Positions 34,514-42,600 of a stretch of 64,000 bases of DNA are shown one piece after another. Below the pieces are notes generated by a model, which was given only the letters and a program-made list of their open reading frames with translations, was not told where the DNA came from and ran no database searches. The DNA is from Lysobacteraceae bacterium NML93-0399 (GTDB lineage: Bacteria; Pseudomonadota; Gammaproteobacteria; Xanthomonadales; Xanthomonadaceae): NCBI GenBank assembly GCA_002307375.1, contig NTJI01000004.1:1-64000 (forward strand), given 5' to 3'. A program made the translations under genes and the position numbers. Position 1 is the first letter of the stretch. Each line of letters begins with the position of its first letter.

Positions 34514-34544
34514 ACTATAACATATTGAAAATATTCGATATTTT
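34514..34544 (-). promoter_or_regulatory. AT-rich promoter/operator of the MFS-ggpPS operon
   Basis: An AT island in GC-rich surroundings. On the minus strand TATAGT (34519-34514) makes a good -10. There is no recognisable -35 at normal spacing, which points to activator dependence. Just upstream is a perfect inverted repeat AAAATAT-TCG-ATATTTT (34528-34544), a likely regulator-binding site. Confidence 0.55.
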
Positions 34545-34688
34545 GACGCTTTCTCGACGCACGCCGCATTGCTGCGTCGCAGCGGAAAACCGCTGGACAA
34601 TCAGGCGGTTGCGGTCCGTGCCCGTCGTCACCACCGAATCTGAACACGCGGCAGGGCAGGCTGGGCTCCCCTTCGATCGGAAATCCGC

Positions 34689-35234
34689 ATGCGCCGCTTT
34701 ACGCTCGCCGCCTGTTCGTTGTCGTGGCTTTGTCTGCTGGCTGGCTGTGCGCCTTCGACGCCGTCCGCGTCTGCGCCCGCCGACGAGAGCACGTCGATGC
34801 GATCGGGTGAGGCGCCGGACCCCGAGGATGATGTGATCGTGTCGACCAACGAGCCGTTCTGGCAGGCCCGATCGGACGGGGACAGGGTCGTCCTGCGCGG
34901 CCTCGAGGGCGTGGAGCGTCACTTCACCGCGGCACGTGCCTCGATGACTGCCGGTGGGCGCCGCCTGCATGCGTCCGATGCGGAAGGCGAGATCGTGCTC
35001 GTAGTCCGCAGGCTCGGCTGCGAGGACGACATGTCCGGCGCACGCTTCCCGATGACTGCGATGCTGAGCATCGATGGGACCGGCCCGTTCCGCGGCTGCG
35101 CGCGTCCGGCATCGATGCCGGCGCCACTGCCCCCTTCGGAACCGGAACCGGCCCCCGGTGCGGACGGCGCGTCAGTGCCGGAGGGCGGTGAACCGGGCAA
35201 TGTGGAGGGTGCAAGTCCGCCGCCTGCCGCGTGA
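34689..35234 (+). CDS. NEPFW-motif lipoprotein
   Basis: 181 residues. The lipobox LLAGC (Cys20) predicts a lipoprotein. A linker leads to a compact domain with STNEPFWQARSDGDRVVLRG, the opening motif of a family of small envelope lipoproteins related to COG3650/YebY-like proteins, and a Cys pair (RRLGCEDD, FRGCARP) spaced as in that family. The Pro/Glu/Gly-rich tail from about residue 145 is low complexity. Function unknown. Divergent from the MFS gene across the AT-rich promoter. Confidence 0.75.
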   Translation: MRRFTLAACSLSWLCLLAGCAPSTPSASAPADESTSMRSGEAPDPEDDVIVSTNEPFWQARSDGDRVVLRGLEGVERHFTAARASMTAGGRRLHASDAEGEIVLVVRRLGCEDDMSGARFPMTAMLSIDGTGPFRGCARPASMPAPLPPSEPEPAPGADGASVPEGGEPGNVEGASPPPAA

Positions 35235-35258
35235 ACGCGACGACTGGCCGGCCGGCAA

Positions 35259-35546
35259 TCAGGCCGTGCCCAGTCGTTCGATGCTGCGTACGCCGTCGAG
35301 CCAGATGTAGTGGGGGACGGCCGGATCTTCGAGATCGGCCAGGCGCAGCAGCGCATTGTGACCCTCATCGCCCGCGGCGTTGCGGAACGTCTCGACGGTC
35401 GGTCGCACCGAGACCGTGCCTTCGAACACGCTGTCGTCGTCCATCGTGATGCGCAGCATCGCCTCGTCATGGCATTCGAGAATCCGCCGCTCGAGCCGGT
35501 CGACGTCTTCGCGGCTGGTCACGAGGCGTGGAGGTGTCTGGCTCAT
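35259..35546 (-). CDS. DUF3247 protein
   Basis: 95 residues. The pattern EAMLRITMDDDSVFEGTVSV, RPTVETFRN and HYIWLDGVRSIERLG matches DUF3247, a small family restricted largely to xanthomonads whose solved member has an Sm-like fold. The beta-rich middle fits that fold. Possibly nucleic-acid binding, but no function is established. It lies 65 bp downstream of the Crp-like gene's stop, on the same side. Confidence 0.85.
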   Translation of the reverse strand: MSQTPPRLVTSREDVDRLERRILECHDEAMLRITMDDDSVFEGTVSVRPTVETFRNAAGDEGHNALLRLADLEDPAVPHYIWLDGVRSIERLGTA

Positions 35547-35611
35547 CCGGCGGCTCCGTCAGGGAAGGCGCCCGATGCTGCCGCCGCTCGTGGCAACGCC
35601 CGGTGACGGGC

Positions 35612-36352
35612 TCAGCCTTCCAGAGCGGGACGCAGCAGCCGGTCGTACTCGTTGCGAACCACCGCGTAGCACTCGCAGGCGCGCGCGGCCAGGCATTCGC
35701 GATCGAGCACCTGGATGACGCCGCGGCTGTAGCGGATGCAGCCTTCCTCCTGCAGGCGTCGCGCCGCCTCGGTAATACCCTCGCGGCGCACGCCCAGCAG
35801 GTGCGCGATCTGTTCCTGGGTCATCTTGATCTCGGCCGAGCCCACGCGGTCGTTGACCAGCAGCAACCAGCGAGAGAGCTGCTTGTCGACCGTGTGATGC
35901 CGGTTGCAGACGCCGGTCATCGTGGTCTGCGTCCACAATGCCTGGAAGTAGCGCAACAGGATTTCCTGGAATCCGCCGCCACGCTGGAACTCCCGCAACG
36001 CGAACTCGCCGCGCATAGCGAGCGCTTCGCCGCCGACCTTGACCACCGCACGCGTGGGGACGCTGCGCGCGCCGGTCAACAGGCCGATTCCGACCACGCC
36101 CTCGTTGCCGATCATCGCCACTTCGCTGGTGTCGCCGCTCTCGAGTGCGTACATCAGCGAAACGATACCCTCGCGCGGAAAGTAGATCGTGGTCTGCGCC
36201 ACATGTGCTTCATGCAGCACCTTGCCGGCCGGCAGATCGACGAGCTGCAGCTCATCGTCGAGGCGGTCACAGACGTCCTCGGGAAGGTCCTGCAGCAATC
36301 CGTTGAGCGGCGCCCACGGCGCTTTCCTCTTCATGCTCGGTGAACGATCCAT
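35612..36352 (-). CDS. Crp/Fnr-family transcriptional regulator
   Basis: 246 residues; ATG at 36352 or 36334 (MKRKAPWAPL). The N-terminal cupin-like sensor (residues about 20-150) has the family outline (AGKVLHEAHVAQTTIYFP, GDTSEVAMIGNEGVVG) but lacks the cAMP-binding RxxL-A-x-V-S phosphate cassette of CRP and the Cys set of FNR. The C-terminal winged HTH is KMTQEQIAHLLGVRREGITE. This form resembles xanthomonad Crp-like regulators of unknown effector. Divergent from the small gene and the YdeP-type gene, with a strong hairpin in the gap. Confidence 0.9.
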   Translation of the reverse strand: MDRSPSMKRKAPWAPLNGLLQDLPEDVCDRLDDELQLVDLPAGKVLHEAHVAQTTIYFPREGIVSLMYALESGDTSEVAMIGNEGVVGIGLLTGARSVPTRAVVKVGGEALAMRGEFALREFQRGGGFQEILLRYFQALWTQTTMTGVCNRHHTVDKQLSRWLLLVNDRVGSAEIKMTQEQIAHLLGVRREGITEAARRLQEEGCIRYSRGVIQVLDRECLAARACECYAVVRNEYDRLLRPALEG

Positions 36353-36387
36353 CAGATGAACAGGTCAGGATTTTCGCGACTGAATGC

Positions 36388-36421
36388 GCATCCGTATGTG
36401 CGGCAGCGCGCATACGGATGC
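36388..36421. promoter_or_regulatory. Large inverted repeat upstream of the YdeP-type gene unit
   Basis: Perfect 11-bp arms GCATCCGTATG (36388-36398) and CATACGGATGC (36411-36421). The 12 bases between can extend the RNA stem by four pairs including one G-U, leaving a GCAG tetraloop. It lies in the 169-bp divergent gap, 36 bp from the crp-like start and 100 bp before the 36522 gene. No T-tract follows, so an operator or leader structure is more likely than a terminator. Confidence 0.6.
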
Positions 36422-36521
36422 AAGCCTGAGTTCGGTTTCGCACAGACTTATTTGAATCGCATTCAGAACCTGTTGCGTGCTGAACGGTGGCCCGTCTTAC
36501 GTCACGACAAGGGATTGCGGC

Positions 36522-36728
36522 ATGAACACCGACGATGTCGAGCTGTGTCGGATCTACGGGCAGATGTCCCGTGAGTATTTCGGAGAGCGCACGTGGAGCG
36601 AATGCGAAGCGCAGTTGCGTGAGGGCTGGCTACGTCTTCGCCGCGATCCCGAGGTGACGTGGGAAGAGGCCGCGCCGCTGGTGCAGACGTTCTGGAATCT
36701 GGCGTCGGTCGAATCCGTATTGACGTAA
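36522..36728 (+). CDS. Small hypothetical protein
   Basis: 68 residues from ATG 36522, with AAGGGA upstream. Acidic and helical-looking: CRIYGQMSREYFGERTWSEC, LREGWLRLRRDPEVTWEEAA and FWNLASVESVLT. No family recognised. It lies 102 bp before the molybdo-oxidoreductase gene on the same strand and may be co-transcribed. Confidence 0.65.
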   Translation: MNTDDVELCRIYGQMSREYFGERTWSECEAQLREGWLRLRRDPEVTWEEAAPLVQTFWNLASVESVLT

Positions 36729-36830
36729 GCAACGCGTGTCGCAATGCGCGTGCCGTGCAGTGCCCGTTTCACGTGACGGGCAGGCGCAATCGGCCACGGT
36801 AGGAATTCCTGCCACAGCCCGGAGTCCGCC

Positions 36831-39158
36831 ATGGCGCATCCGCATCCCACCTATGACGAGTACGACGGCCCCGCGGGCGGATGGGGGTCGGTTCGCTCGC
36901 TCATGCGCCATGGCCTCGGCGATGGAACGCCCACTGTCGAGGGCACGCGCCAGCTCCAGCGCCAGAACAAGGTGGACGGCTTCGCCTGCGTCAGTTGCTC
37001 GTGGGCCAAGCCCGCGGAACCGCATCGCTTCGAATTTTGCGAGAACGGTGCCAAGGCCACGATGTGGGAGCTCGATGAGCGTCGCGTGGATGCCGGGTTC
37101 TTTGCCGAGCATCCGGTCAGCGAACTGCTGACCTGGTCCGATCACGATCTCGAAGCGCAGGGCCGTCTGGTCGAGCCGATGCGTTACGACGCCGGCAGCG
37201 ATCGCTACGTGCCCGTTTCATGGGAAGAAGCGTTCGCCATCGCCGGCCGTGTGCTGCGCGACATGCAACCCGAACGCGCCGTGTTCTATGCGTCGGGCCG
37301 TGCGTCGCTCGAGACGTCGTACATGTACGCGCTGTTGGCGCGGCTCTACGGCAACAACAACCTGCCCGACAGCTCCAACATGTGCCACGAAAGCACGTCC
37401 GTGGGGCTGCCGCGCAGCATCGGCGTGCCGGTCGGCACGGTGCTGCTGGAGGATTTCGACGCTTGCGACTGCATCCTGTCGTTCGGCCAGAACGTCGGCG
37501 TCAACAGCCCGCGCCTGCTGCACGCATTGCAGGGCGCGGCGCGGCGCGATGCCGACATCATCACGTTCAATCCGCTGTACGAGCGTGGTTGGGAGCGCTT
37601 CACCAACCCACAGGAGCCGCTGGCGATGGCCACCGGCACGTCGACCCGCATCAGCAACGCCTACTTCCCCGTGCTGCCCGGCGGGGACATCGCGCTGATC
37701 AAGGGCCTCGGGCGGGCCTTGCTCGCTCTCGACGACGCCGCGCAGGCGCAGGGCGACGCGCGAGTGCTCGATGTCGACTTCATCGAAACCCACACCAACG
37801 GGTTCGAAGCGTTCGAAGCCTGGCTGCGTGCGGGCGACTGGTCCGAAATCGAAACCGAGAGCGGGCTTTCGCGTGCGGACATCGAGTCGGTGGCCGCGGT
37901 CTATGCACAGGCGGATGCGGCGATTCTCGTGTACGGCATGGGCCTGACCCAGCATCGCCATGGCGTCGACACGGTACGCATGCTGTGCAACCTCGCGCTG
38001 ATGCGCGGCAACGTCGGCAAGCCGGGCGCGGGCATCTGCCCGGTTCGCGGGCACTCCAATGTGCAGGGTCAGCGCACGGTCGGCATCTCCGAAAAACCCG
38101 AACTGGTGCCGCTCGACCGGCTTGCCGCGCAGTACGGATTCGAGCCGCCGCGCGAGAAGGGGCTCGACACCGTCGGCACGGTCGAAGGCATTCTCGATGG
38201 CAGCGTTGAGGCCTTCATTGGCCTGGGCGGCAATTTCTCGCGCGCCGCGCCGGACACCTCACGACTCGAACCGGCCTGGCGCCAGCTCCAACTCAGTCTG
38301 CAGGTCGCCACGCATCTCAATCGCAATCACCTGCTCTGCGGTCGGGAGACGCTGTTGCTGCCGTGCCTCGGGCGCATCGAGGAGGACGTGCAGAACGGCG
38401 TGGCGCAGCGCGTCAGCATCGAAGACAGCACGACCTGCATCCATGCCTCCTTCGGCACCAGTGCACCGGCCAGCGACATGCTCCGCTCCGAACCCGCCAT
38501 CGTGGCTGGCCTTGCGCAGGCGATCCTGCCGCCCGAACGCGCCGCATGCGTGCCGTGGGATGACTGGGTTGCCGACTACGCACAGGTGCGCGATGCGATC
38601 GAGGCCACCTATCCCGACCAGTTCCGCGACTTCAATGCGCGCCTGCATACGCCCGGCGGCTTTCCGCGCCCGATTGCGGCGCGCGAGCGTCGCTGGGAAA
38701 CCGAGAGCGGCAAGGCGGAGTTCCATGTGCCCGAGGTCATGTCCGCGACCGGCTTCGAGGACCGCGCCGGCCGTTTTCGTCTGCTGACGGTGCGCAGCAA
38801 CGACCAGTTCAATACAACCGTCTACGGCTACCGCGACCGCTTCCGAGGCATCGAGGGCACGCGCCGCGTCGCCCTGATGCATGCCGACGACATCGCCGAT
38901 CTCGGTCTGGAGGAGGGCGAACAGATCACGCTGGTGGCCGACTTCGACGACGACGAAGTGCGCGCGGTCGGTGGCCTGCGCGCGGTGCCGTACCGCATTC
39001 CGCGTGGCTGCATTGCTGCGTATTACCCCGAATGCAATCCGCTGATTCCCGTGTCGCACCACGCCATCGACAGCCATGTGCCGGCCGGCAAGTCGATTCC
39101 GGTGCGGGTGGAGCGGGGCGGCAACGCGCCGGTTCCGGCCGGACCGGCGCCGGACTGA
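36831..39158 (+). CDS. FdhF/YdeP-family molybdopterin oxidoreductase
   Basis: 775 residues. The N-terminal [4Fe-4S] site is the short YdeP type (FACVSCSWA ... FCENGAKA). The domains of the formate-dehydrogenase-alpha/DMSO-reductase superfamily follow: ASGRASLETSYMYALLARLYG, SSNMCHESTSVGL with Cys at the metal-ligand-like position, FGQNVGVNSPR, LMRGNVGKPGAGICPVRGHSNVQG, and the C-terminal pterin-binding domain TVRSNDQFNTTVYGYRDR. No Tat signal, so cytoplasmic. No small subunit is adjacent. YdeP aids acid resistance in E. coli, but the reaction is unknown. Confidence 0.93.
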   Translation: MAHPHPTYDEYDGPAGGWGSVRSLMRHGLGDGTPTVEGTRQLQRQNKVDGFACVSCSWAKPAEPHRFEFCENGAKATMWELDERRVDAGFFAEHPVSELLTWSDHDLEAQGRLVEPMRYDAGSDRYVPVSWEEAFAIAGRVLRDMQPERAVFYASGRASLETSYMYALLARLYGNNNLPDSSNMCHESTSVGLPRSIGVPVGTVLLEDFDACDCILSFGQNVGVNSPRLLHALQGAARRDADIITFNPLYERGWERFTNPQEPLAMATGTSTRISNAYFPVLPGGDIALIKGLGRALLALDDAAQAQGDARVLDVDFIETHTNGFEAFEAWLRAGDWSEIETESGLSRADIESVAAVYAQADAAILVYGMGLTQHRHGVDTVRMLCNLALMRGNVGKPGAGICPVRGHSNVQGQRTVGISEKPELVPLDRLAAQYGFEPPREKGLDTVGTVEGILDGSVEAFIGLGGNFSRAAPDTSRLEPAWRQLQLSLQVATHLNRNHLLCGRETLLLPCLGRIEEDVQNGVAQRVSIEDSTTCIHASFGTSAPASDMLRSEPAIVAGLAQAILPPERAACVPWDDWVADYAQVRDAIEATYPDQFRDFNARLHTPGGFPRPIAARERRWETESGKAEFHVPEVMSATGFEDRAGRFRLLTVRSNDQFNTTVYGYRDRFRGIEGTRRVALMHADDIADLGLEEGEQITLVADFDDDEVRAVGGLRAVPYRIPRGCIAAYYPECNPLIPVSHHAIDSHVPAGKSIPVRVERGGNAPVPAGPAPD

Positions 39159-39164
39159 CGCAAA

Positions 39165-39194
39165 CGGGCCGGCGACAGACGTGTCGCCGGCCCG
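39165..39194. terminator. Terminator after YdeP-type gene
   Basis: A 13-bp perfect GC-rich stem (CGGGCCGGCGACA / TGTCGCCGGCCCG) with loop GACG starts 6 bp past the stop. A second, weaker 8-bp hairpin (39320-39327 with 39339-39346) lies near the end of the convergent ATP-grasp gene and may end that operon. Confidence 0.75.
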
Positions 39195-39359
39195 GTCAAT
39201 TGCCCGATCACTTGCGCACGTCACGGCTGCGCGCTGTGACAAAAGTTCCGAGGCGACGAGGTCGTGCGCGCCTTCGCTTCGGGACGCACGTCAGCGCCGC
39301 TCTCGACAGGAAATCACGATGCCGGGCCGCGACCAGCAGCCCGGCACCGGACGATTCGA

Positions 39360-40424
39360 TCAGAGCATCGCCAGTTCGACGTTGCTGAGTGTCTTGCCGT
39401 AATGCGTGCGCAGACGCAGCTTGCGCTCGAGATCGTCGAGGATGCGGCCGGCGAAATCGAGCCCGGTGAGCTCCTCGATCATGTTAATGCCGCCAGGCGT
39501 ATCGACGTTCACTTCCATCAGCTTGTCGCCGACGATGTCCAGACCGACGAAGTACATGCCGTCGCGGATGAGTTTGGGCGCCACCAGTTCGGCCAGCCGA
39601 AGCGCGTCGGCATCGGGCACCGCCATCTCGTACTTGCCGCCGGCGCTGATGTTGCTGCGCGCATCGCCGCTGTCGTTGTAGCGACGGATGCAGGCATAGG
39701 TGCCATCGACCTCGAGCGGGCGTCCGTTGAGCATCAACAGGCGCAGGTCGCCGTCCTTGGCCTTGGGCAGGTATTCCTGGGCAATGGCGTAGCCGTCGCG
39801 CAGCACCGCATCGATCATCTGGTTGAGATTGCCACCGCTGTCGGGTGTCACCACGAACACACCCTGGCCGCCGGAACCCTGCAGCGGCTTGATGACCCCG
39901 TAACCGCCGCGATTCTCGATGAAGGCCTTGATCTGGTCGGCATCGCGGCTGATGCACGTCACCGGACGCACTTCCTCGGGGAAATGCTGGAAATAGGTCT
40001 TGTTCGAGGCGTCGGTGAGATGGGTCGGGTCGTTGACGACCAGTGCCCGCTTGAGCGCGCTGAGCTGCGCAAAGAGCAGGCCGCTGCCCGGTGCCCAGGG
40101 CCGTTCGGCCATCTCGTCGGCCGGATCGCTGCGCAACATCAGCACGTCGAGGTCGTCGACGGAGATGTGTTCGGTCGGGCACTCCGACGACTGCAGGTCG
40201 GCGAGCAGCGCCGCGTCGTCGGCATAGTCGTCGCCGCAGGGCATGTGGGCACAGGCCCGCACGGTGCCGTCGGCGTCGTAGGTGAAATCGGCCAGGCCGG
40301 TCAGCGCGACCTCGTGGCCGCGTGCGAGCGCGCGGCGGGCCAGGCGGATCGTGGTGTAGTTGTCCTCTTCGGTGGCGACGTCGTTGACGACGAAGCCGAG
40401 GCGGACGGGGTGGCCGTCGGTCAT
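39360..40424 (-). CDS. Glutathione-synthetase-like ATP-grasp ligase
   Basis: 354 residues. The GshB-type ATP-grasp fold shows VIKPLQGSGGQGVFVV (ATP loop), QEYLPKAKDGDLRLLML, and VGLDIVGDKLMEVNVDTPGG (Mg ligands Asp/Glu/Asn). The N-terminal part, LGFVVNDVATEEDNYTTIRL, differs from housekeeping GshB, and the gene is part of a unit with an FGase-like and a QEGLA protein. It should form an amide bond between a carboxylate and an amino acid or peptide; glutathione is not assured. Start overlaps the QEGLA stop by 4 bp. Confidence 0.88.
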   Translation of the reverse strand: MTDGHPVRLGFVVNDVATEEDNYTTIRLARRALARGHEVALTGLADFTYDADGTVRACAHMPCGDDYADDAALLADLQSSECPTEHISVDDLDVLMLRSDPADEMAERPWAPGSGLLFAQLSALKRALVVNDPTHLTDASNKTYFQHFPEEVRPVTCISRDADQIKAFIENRGGYGVIKPLQGSGGQGVFVVTPDSGGNLNQMIDAVLRDGYAIAQEYLPKAKDGDLRLLMLNGRPLEVDGTYACIRRYNDSGDARSNISAGGKYEMAVPDADALRLAELVAPKLIRDGMYFVGLDIVGDKLMEVNVDTPGGINMIEELTGLDFAGRILDDLERKLRLRTHYGKTLSNVELAML

Positions 40425-41635
40425 GCAGTGTGCTCCTGAGGGCGGTGCGTCTGGAAAAGCTCTTCGACCGGCGTGCGACGGCAGGCCTCGAGCCGGGTAT
40501 GGAAGTTGTCGTCGGCGGCGTAGCGCGGGAGCAGGGCGGGCGGGACGACCCAGCCGTCGTCGACCAGGGCTTCGAGCAGTTCGAGCTGGGCAAGTGCGAA
40601 CTTGCCGAGAAACAGCGCGTCGAACTCGCCGCCGGCATCGAGATAGGCCAGCAGATCGCGCAGACCGCGCAGATAGACCGCGTCCTTGGTGAGTCCGCCT
40701 CCGCGGCGGGCGCGTACCGCAACGTCGAACGCGTCGTCGGTGGGCATGCCGTGCGTCTCGTGCAGGCAGGCGAAGATTGCCGGGAGCTGCTCGCCCCGGG
40801 CGGCCATCGCGGTGGCCACCACGCGCGCGGCGAGGATGCGCAGGCGCTCGCCGGGCAGATACCCGGACAGATACTCGCCGAGCACGCCAAGGCCTTCCTG
40901 CGTCGGGTCGTACTGCGCCAGGCCCACCTCGAGCTGGCGCAGCGCCTGCTGCCGGCCGTTGTGGCGGGTCACCACATGGGTGCCGATCTCGTGCTGGATC
41001 AGCGGCTGCACGCGCGCGCGTGGCAAACGGATGTTGCCGTCGATGTAGAAGGTGCCGTGCGAGACCATCAGCATCGAACTGATGTCGGTGTCGATGACGA
41101 CATCGATATGGAAGTCCGGCGCCTGTGCGCGGTACCAGTCGATCTCGTCCTCGACCTGGCTGCGCACTTCATCGATGCCGCAATCGGCAGGCAGCGGCTC
41201 GCCGCTGCCGACGCCGGCAAGGATGCGTTCGGCCACCTCGACCAGCTCCGGTTCGACCGCACCGAACAGCGCGACGCTGGCCTCCACGAATCCGGGGCGG
41301 TCGCGTTGCTCGACCAGGTCGATCATGCGCCCGAGTTCGCGCTGTTTTTCGGCCAGCAGCGCCTGCAGGGCAGGAGGACCGATCTCGGCGACGGGCAGGG
41401 CGTCGAGCGCCTTGCGTGTGGCCTGCAGGTCGACCTCGAGATCGACGTAGCGCATGGTCGGTTCAACGCTGCGACCGGAGGCTTCGAAGGCTTTCCACAG
41501 ACCGACACCGTCCAGCGGCGACAACGCCAGCAGCCAGTCCAGGCGCGCATCGAGCGTGGCCAGTGCCTCGTCCACGCGCGCGGCGACATCCGGCAGCGGG
41601 CGGGCGACCGGGCGTTCGGCCATCACCGCGCTCAT
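40421..41635 (-). CDS. DUF1704/QEGLA-motif zinc peptidase (MATCAP-like)
   Basis: 404 residues from ATG 41635, which overlaps the FGase-like stop as ATGA. Called 'flavohemoglobin expression-modulating QEGLA motif protein' in databases. It shows a zinc signature HEIGTH at 215-220 (HExxxH) and the family motif TQEGLG at 245-250, preceded by YIDGNIRLPRARVQPLIQ. DUF1704 includes eukaryotic MATCAP, a metallopeptidase that removes the C-terminal tyrosine of tubulin, so a carboxypeptidase-type activity is inferred. Middle gene of a three-gene operon. Confidence 0.88.
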   Translation of the reverse strand: MSAVMAERPVARPLPDVAARVDEALATLDARLDWLLALSPLDGVGLWKAFEASGRSVEPTMRYVDLEVDLQATRKALDALPVAEIGPPALQALLAEKQRELGRMIDLVEQRDRPGFVEASVALFGAVEPELVEVAERILAGVGSGEPLPADCGIDEVRSQVEDEIDWYRAQAPDFHIDVVIDTDISSMLMVSHGTFYIDGNIRLPRARVQPLIQHEIGTHVVTRHNGRQQALRQLEVGLAQYDPTQEGLGVLGEYLSGYLPGERLRILAARVVATAMAARGEQLPAIFACLHETHGMPTDDAFDVAVRARRGGGLTKDAVYLRGLRDLLAYLDAGGEFDALFLGKFALAQLELLEALVDDGWVVPPALLPRYAADDNFHTRLEACRRTPVEELFQTHRPQEHTA

Positions 41636-42480
41636 CGCATGAACTCCGGACGCACCGCGTCCACCGCGTGGTGCAGACCCTCGCGCAGTGCATAGAGCGC
41701 CGGGATGTCGGCCTGGCCGGTCCACTCGTCCATGAAGATCTTCTTGTACTCGGGCGAGATCGTGCACACGCGCTCGCCCCAGTGCGCATAGACCCACTCG
41801 GGGAAATGCCCGCCGGTGGGGAAACGCACGTTGCAGCGCACATCGGGCAGGGCGCCGCGCACCGGGTGACGCCGCAGCACGTTGGCGAAACGCTTCGCGG
41901 TGTCACCCCAGCGGTCCGGGTCGAGGGTGGTGATGCCCAGTTCGATGTCCGGGTTGCCGTCCTGGCTGGCGGGCGCGGCCTCGGCGCCATCGCGGCGGTG
42001 GTTGTAGCTGTGGATGTCGATCAGCAACGCACTGCCCCATCGGGCCACGGTGCGGTCGAGCAGTTCGCCGATGGTGTCGTAGAAGCGGTCGTAGAGTGCG
42101 AGCGAGGTTTCGCGTTCGGTGTCGTCGAGCGGCTGCTTCCAGACCTCCAGTCCCCAGGCCGCTTCGGGCCCGGTGTAGATGGCCTCGGCGCGCGGGCGGT
42201 TGAGATCGACCTCGAAGCGCGAACGTCGCACGCGCAGACGCGTGTCGCCGACCTGGGTCAGGAGGCTGGTAAGTGGGTCCTCCTCGCGCCAGCGGGCGTC
42301 GTCGTCGAGCGCGACGCGCTCGCGCAACGACGGCCGCAGGGTGTGGCCGTCGTGGATGGCGGTGGCGATGACCGGGCCGTCGGCGACGGCCAGGTCCCAC
42401 GCGTCGTGGCGCTCGAGCAGCGCGGGCGGCGTGGTGTCGGAGAACAGCGGGGCGGGGGCGGTTCGTCTTGGATCAGGCAT
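41632..42480 (-). CDS. N-formylglutamate amidohydrolase-like protein
   Basis: 282 residues from ATG 42480 (MPDPRRTAPA); an ATG nine bases upstream is an alternative. The FGase fold, related to zinc carboxypeptidases, is indicated by IHDGHTLRPSL near residue 40, RSRFEVDLNRPR, LLIDIHSYNHRR and the PEFMR C-terminus. FGases of histidine degradation cleave N-formylglutamate, but no hut genes are near and the gene is locked to a QEGLA peptidase and an ATP-grasp ligase. A different N-acyl amino acid or peptide substrate is likely. First gene of the operon. Confidence 0.86.
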   Translation of the reverse strand: MPDPRRTAPAPLFSDTTPPALLERHDAWDLAVADGPVIATAIHDGHTLRPSLRERVALDDDARWREEDPLTSLLTQVGDTRLRVRRSRFEVDLNRPRAEAIYTGPEAAWGLEVWKQPLDDTERETSLALYDRFYDTIGELLDRTVARWGSALLIDIHSYNHRRDGAEAAPASQDGNPDIELGITTLDPDRWGDTAKRFANVLRRHPVRGALPDVRCNVRFPTGGHFPEWVYAHWGERVCTISPEYKKIFMDEWTGQADIPALYALREGLHHAVDAVRPEFMR

Positions 42481-42600
42481 GCCGCGCATGCTCGCAAGCG
42501 CGAAATGATGTGGTCGTGACCGCCGCGCCGGGCGGCGACCCCGCCGGTGCTTCACGGTTTTCTAACCTACAATCGCCGCCTTTCCCGTGCAGGTCCGCCC

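Noticed and set aside
30869..34600. A single 1243-residue protein spanning the MFS gene and ggpPS
   Set aside because: The upstream third of this frame is the antisense-like shadow of the MFS gene in another frame; the real second gene begins at TTG 33214 with a ribosome-binding site and 4-bp overlap.
36353..36521. A CRP or FNR consensus site in the divergent gap
   Set aside because: Neither TGTGA-N6-TCACA nor TTGAT-N4-ATCAA is present; the only symmetric element is the long GCATCCGTATG repeat.
39360..40424. Housekeeping glutathione synthetase call
   Set aside because: Kept as a GshB-like ATP-grasp protein, since operon context with FGase-like and QEGLA genes argues against assuming glutathione as product.
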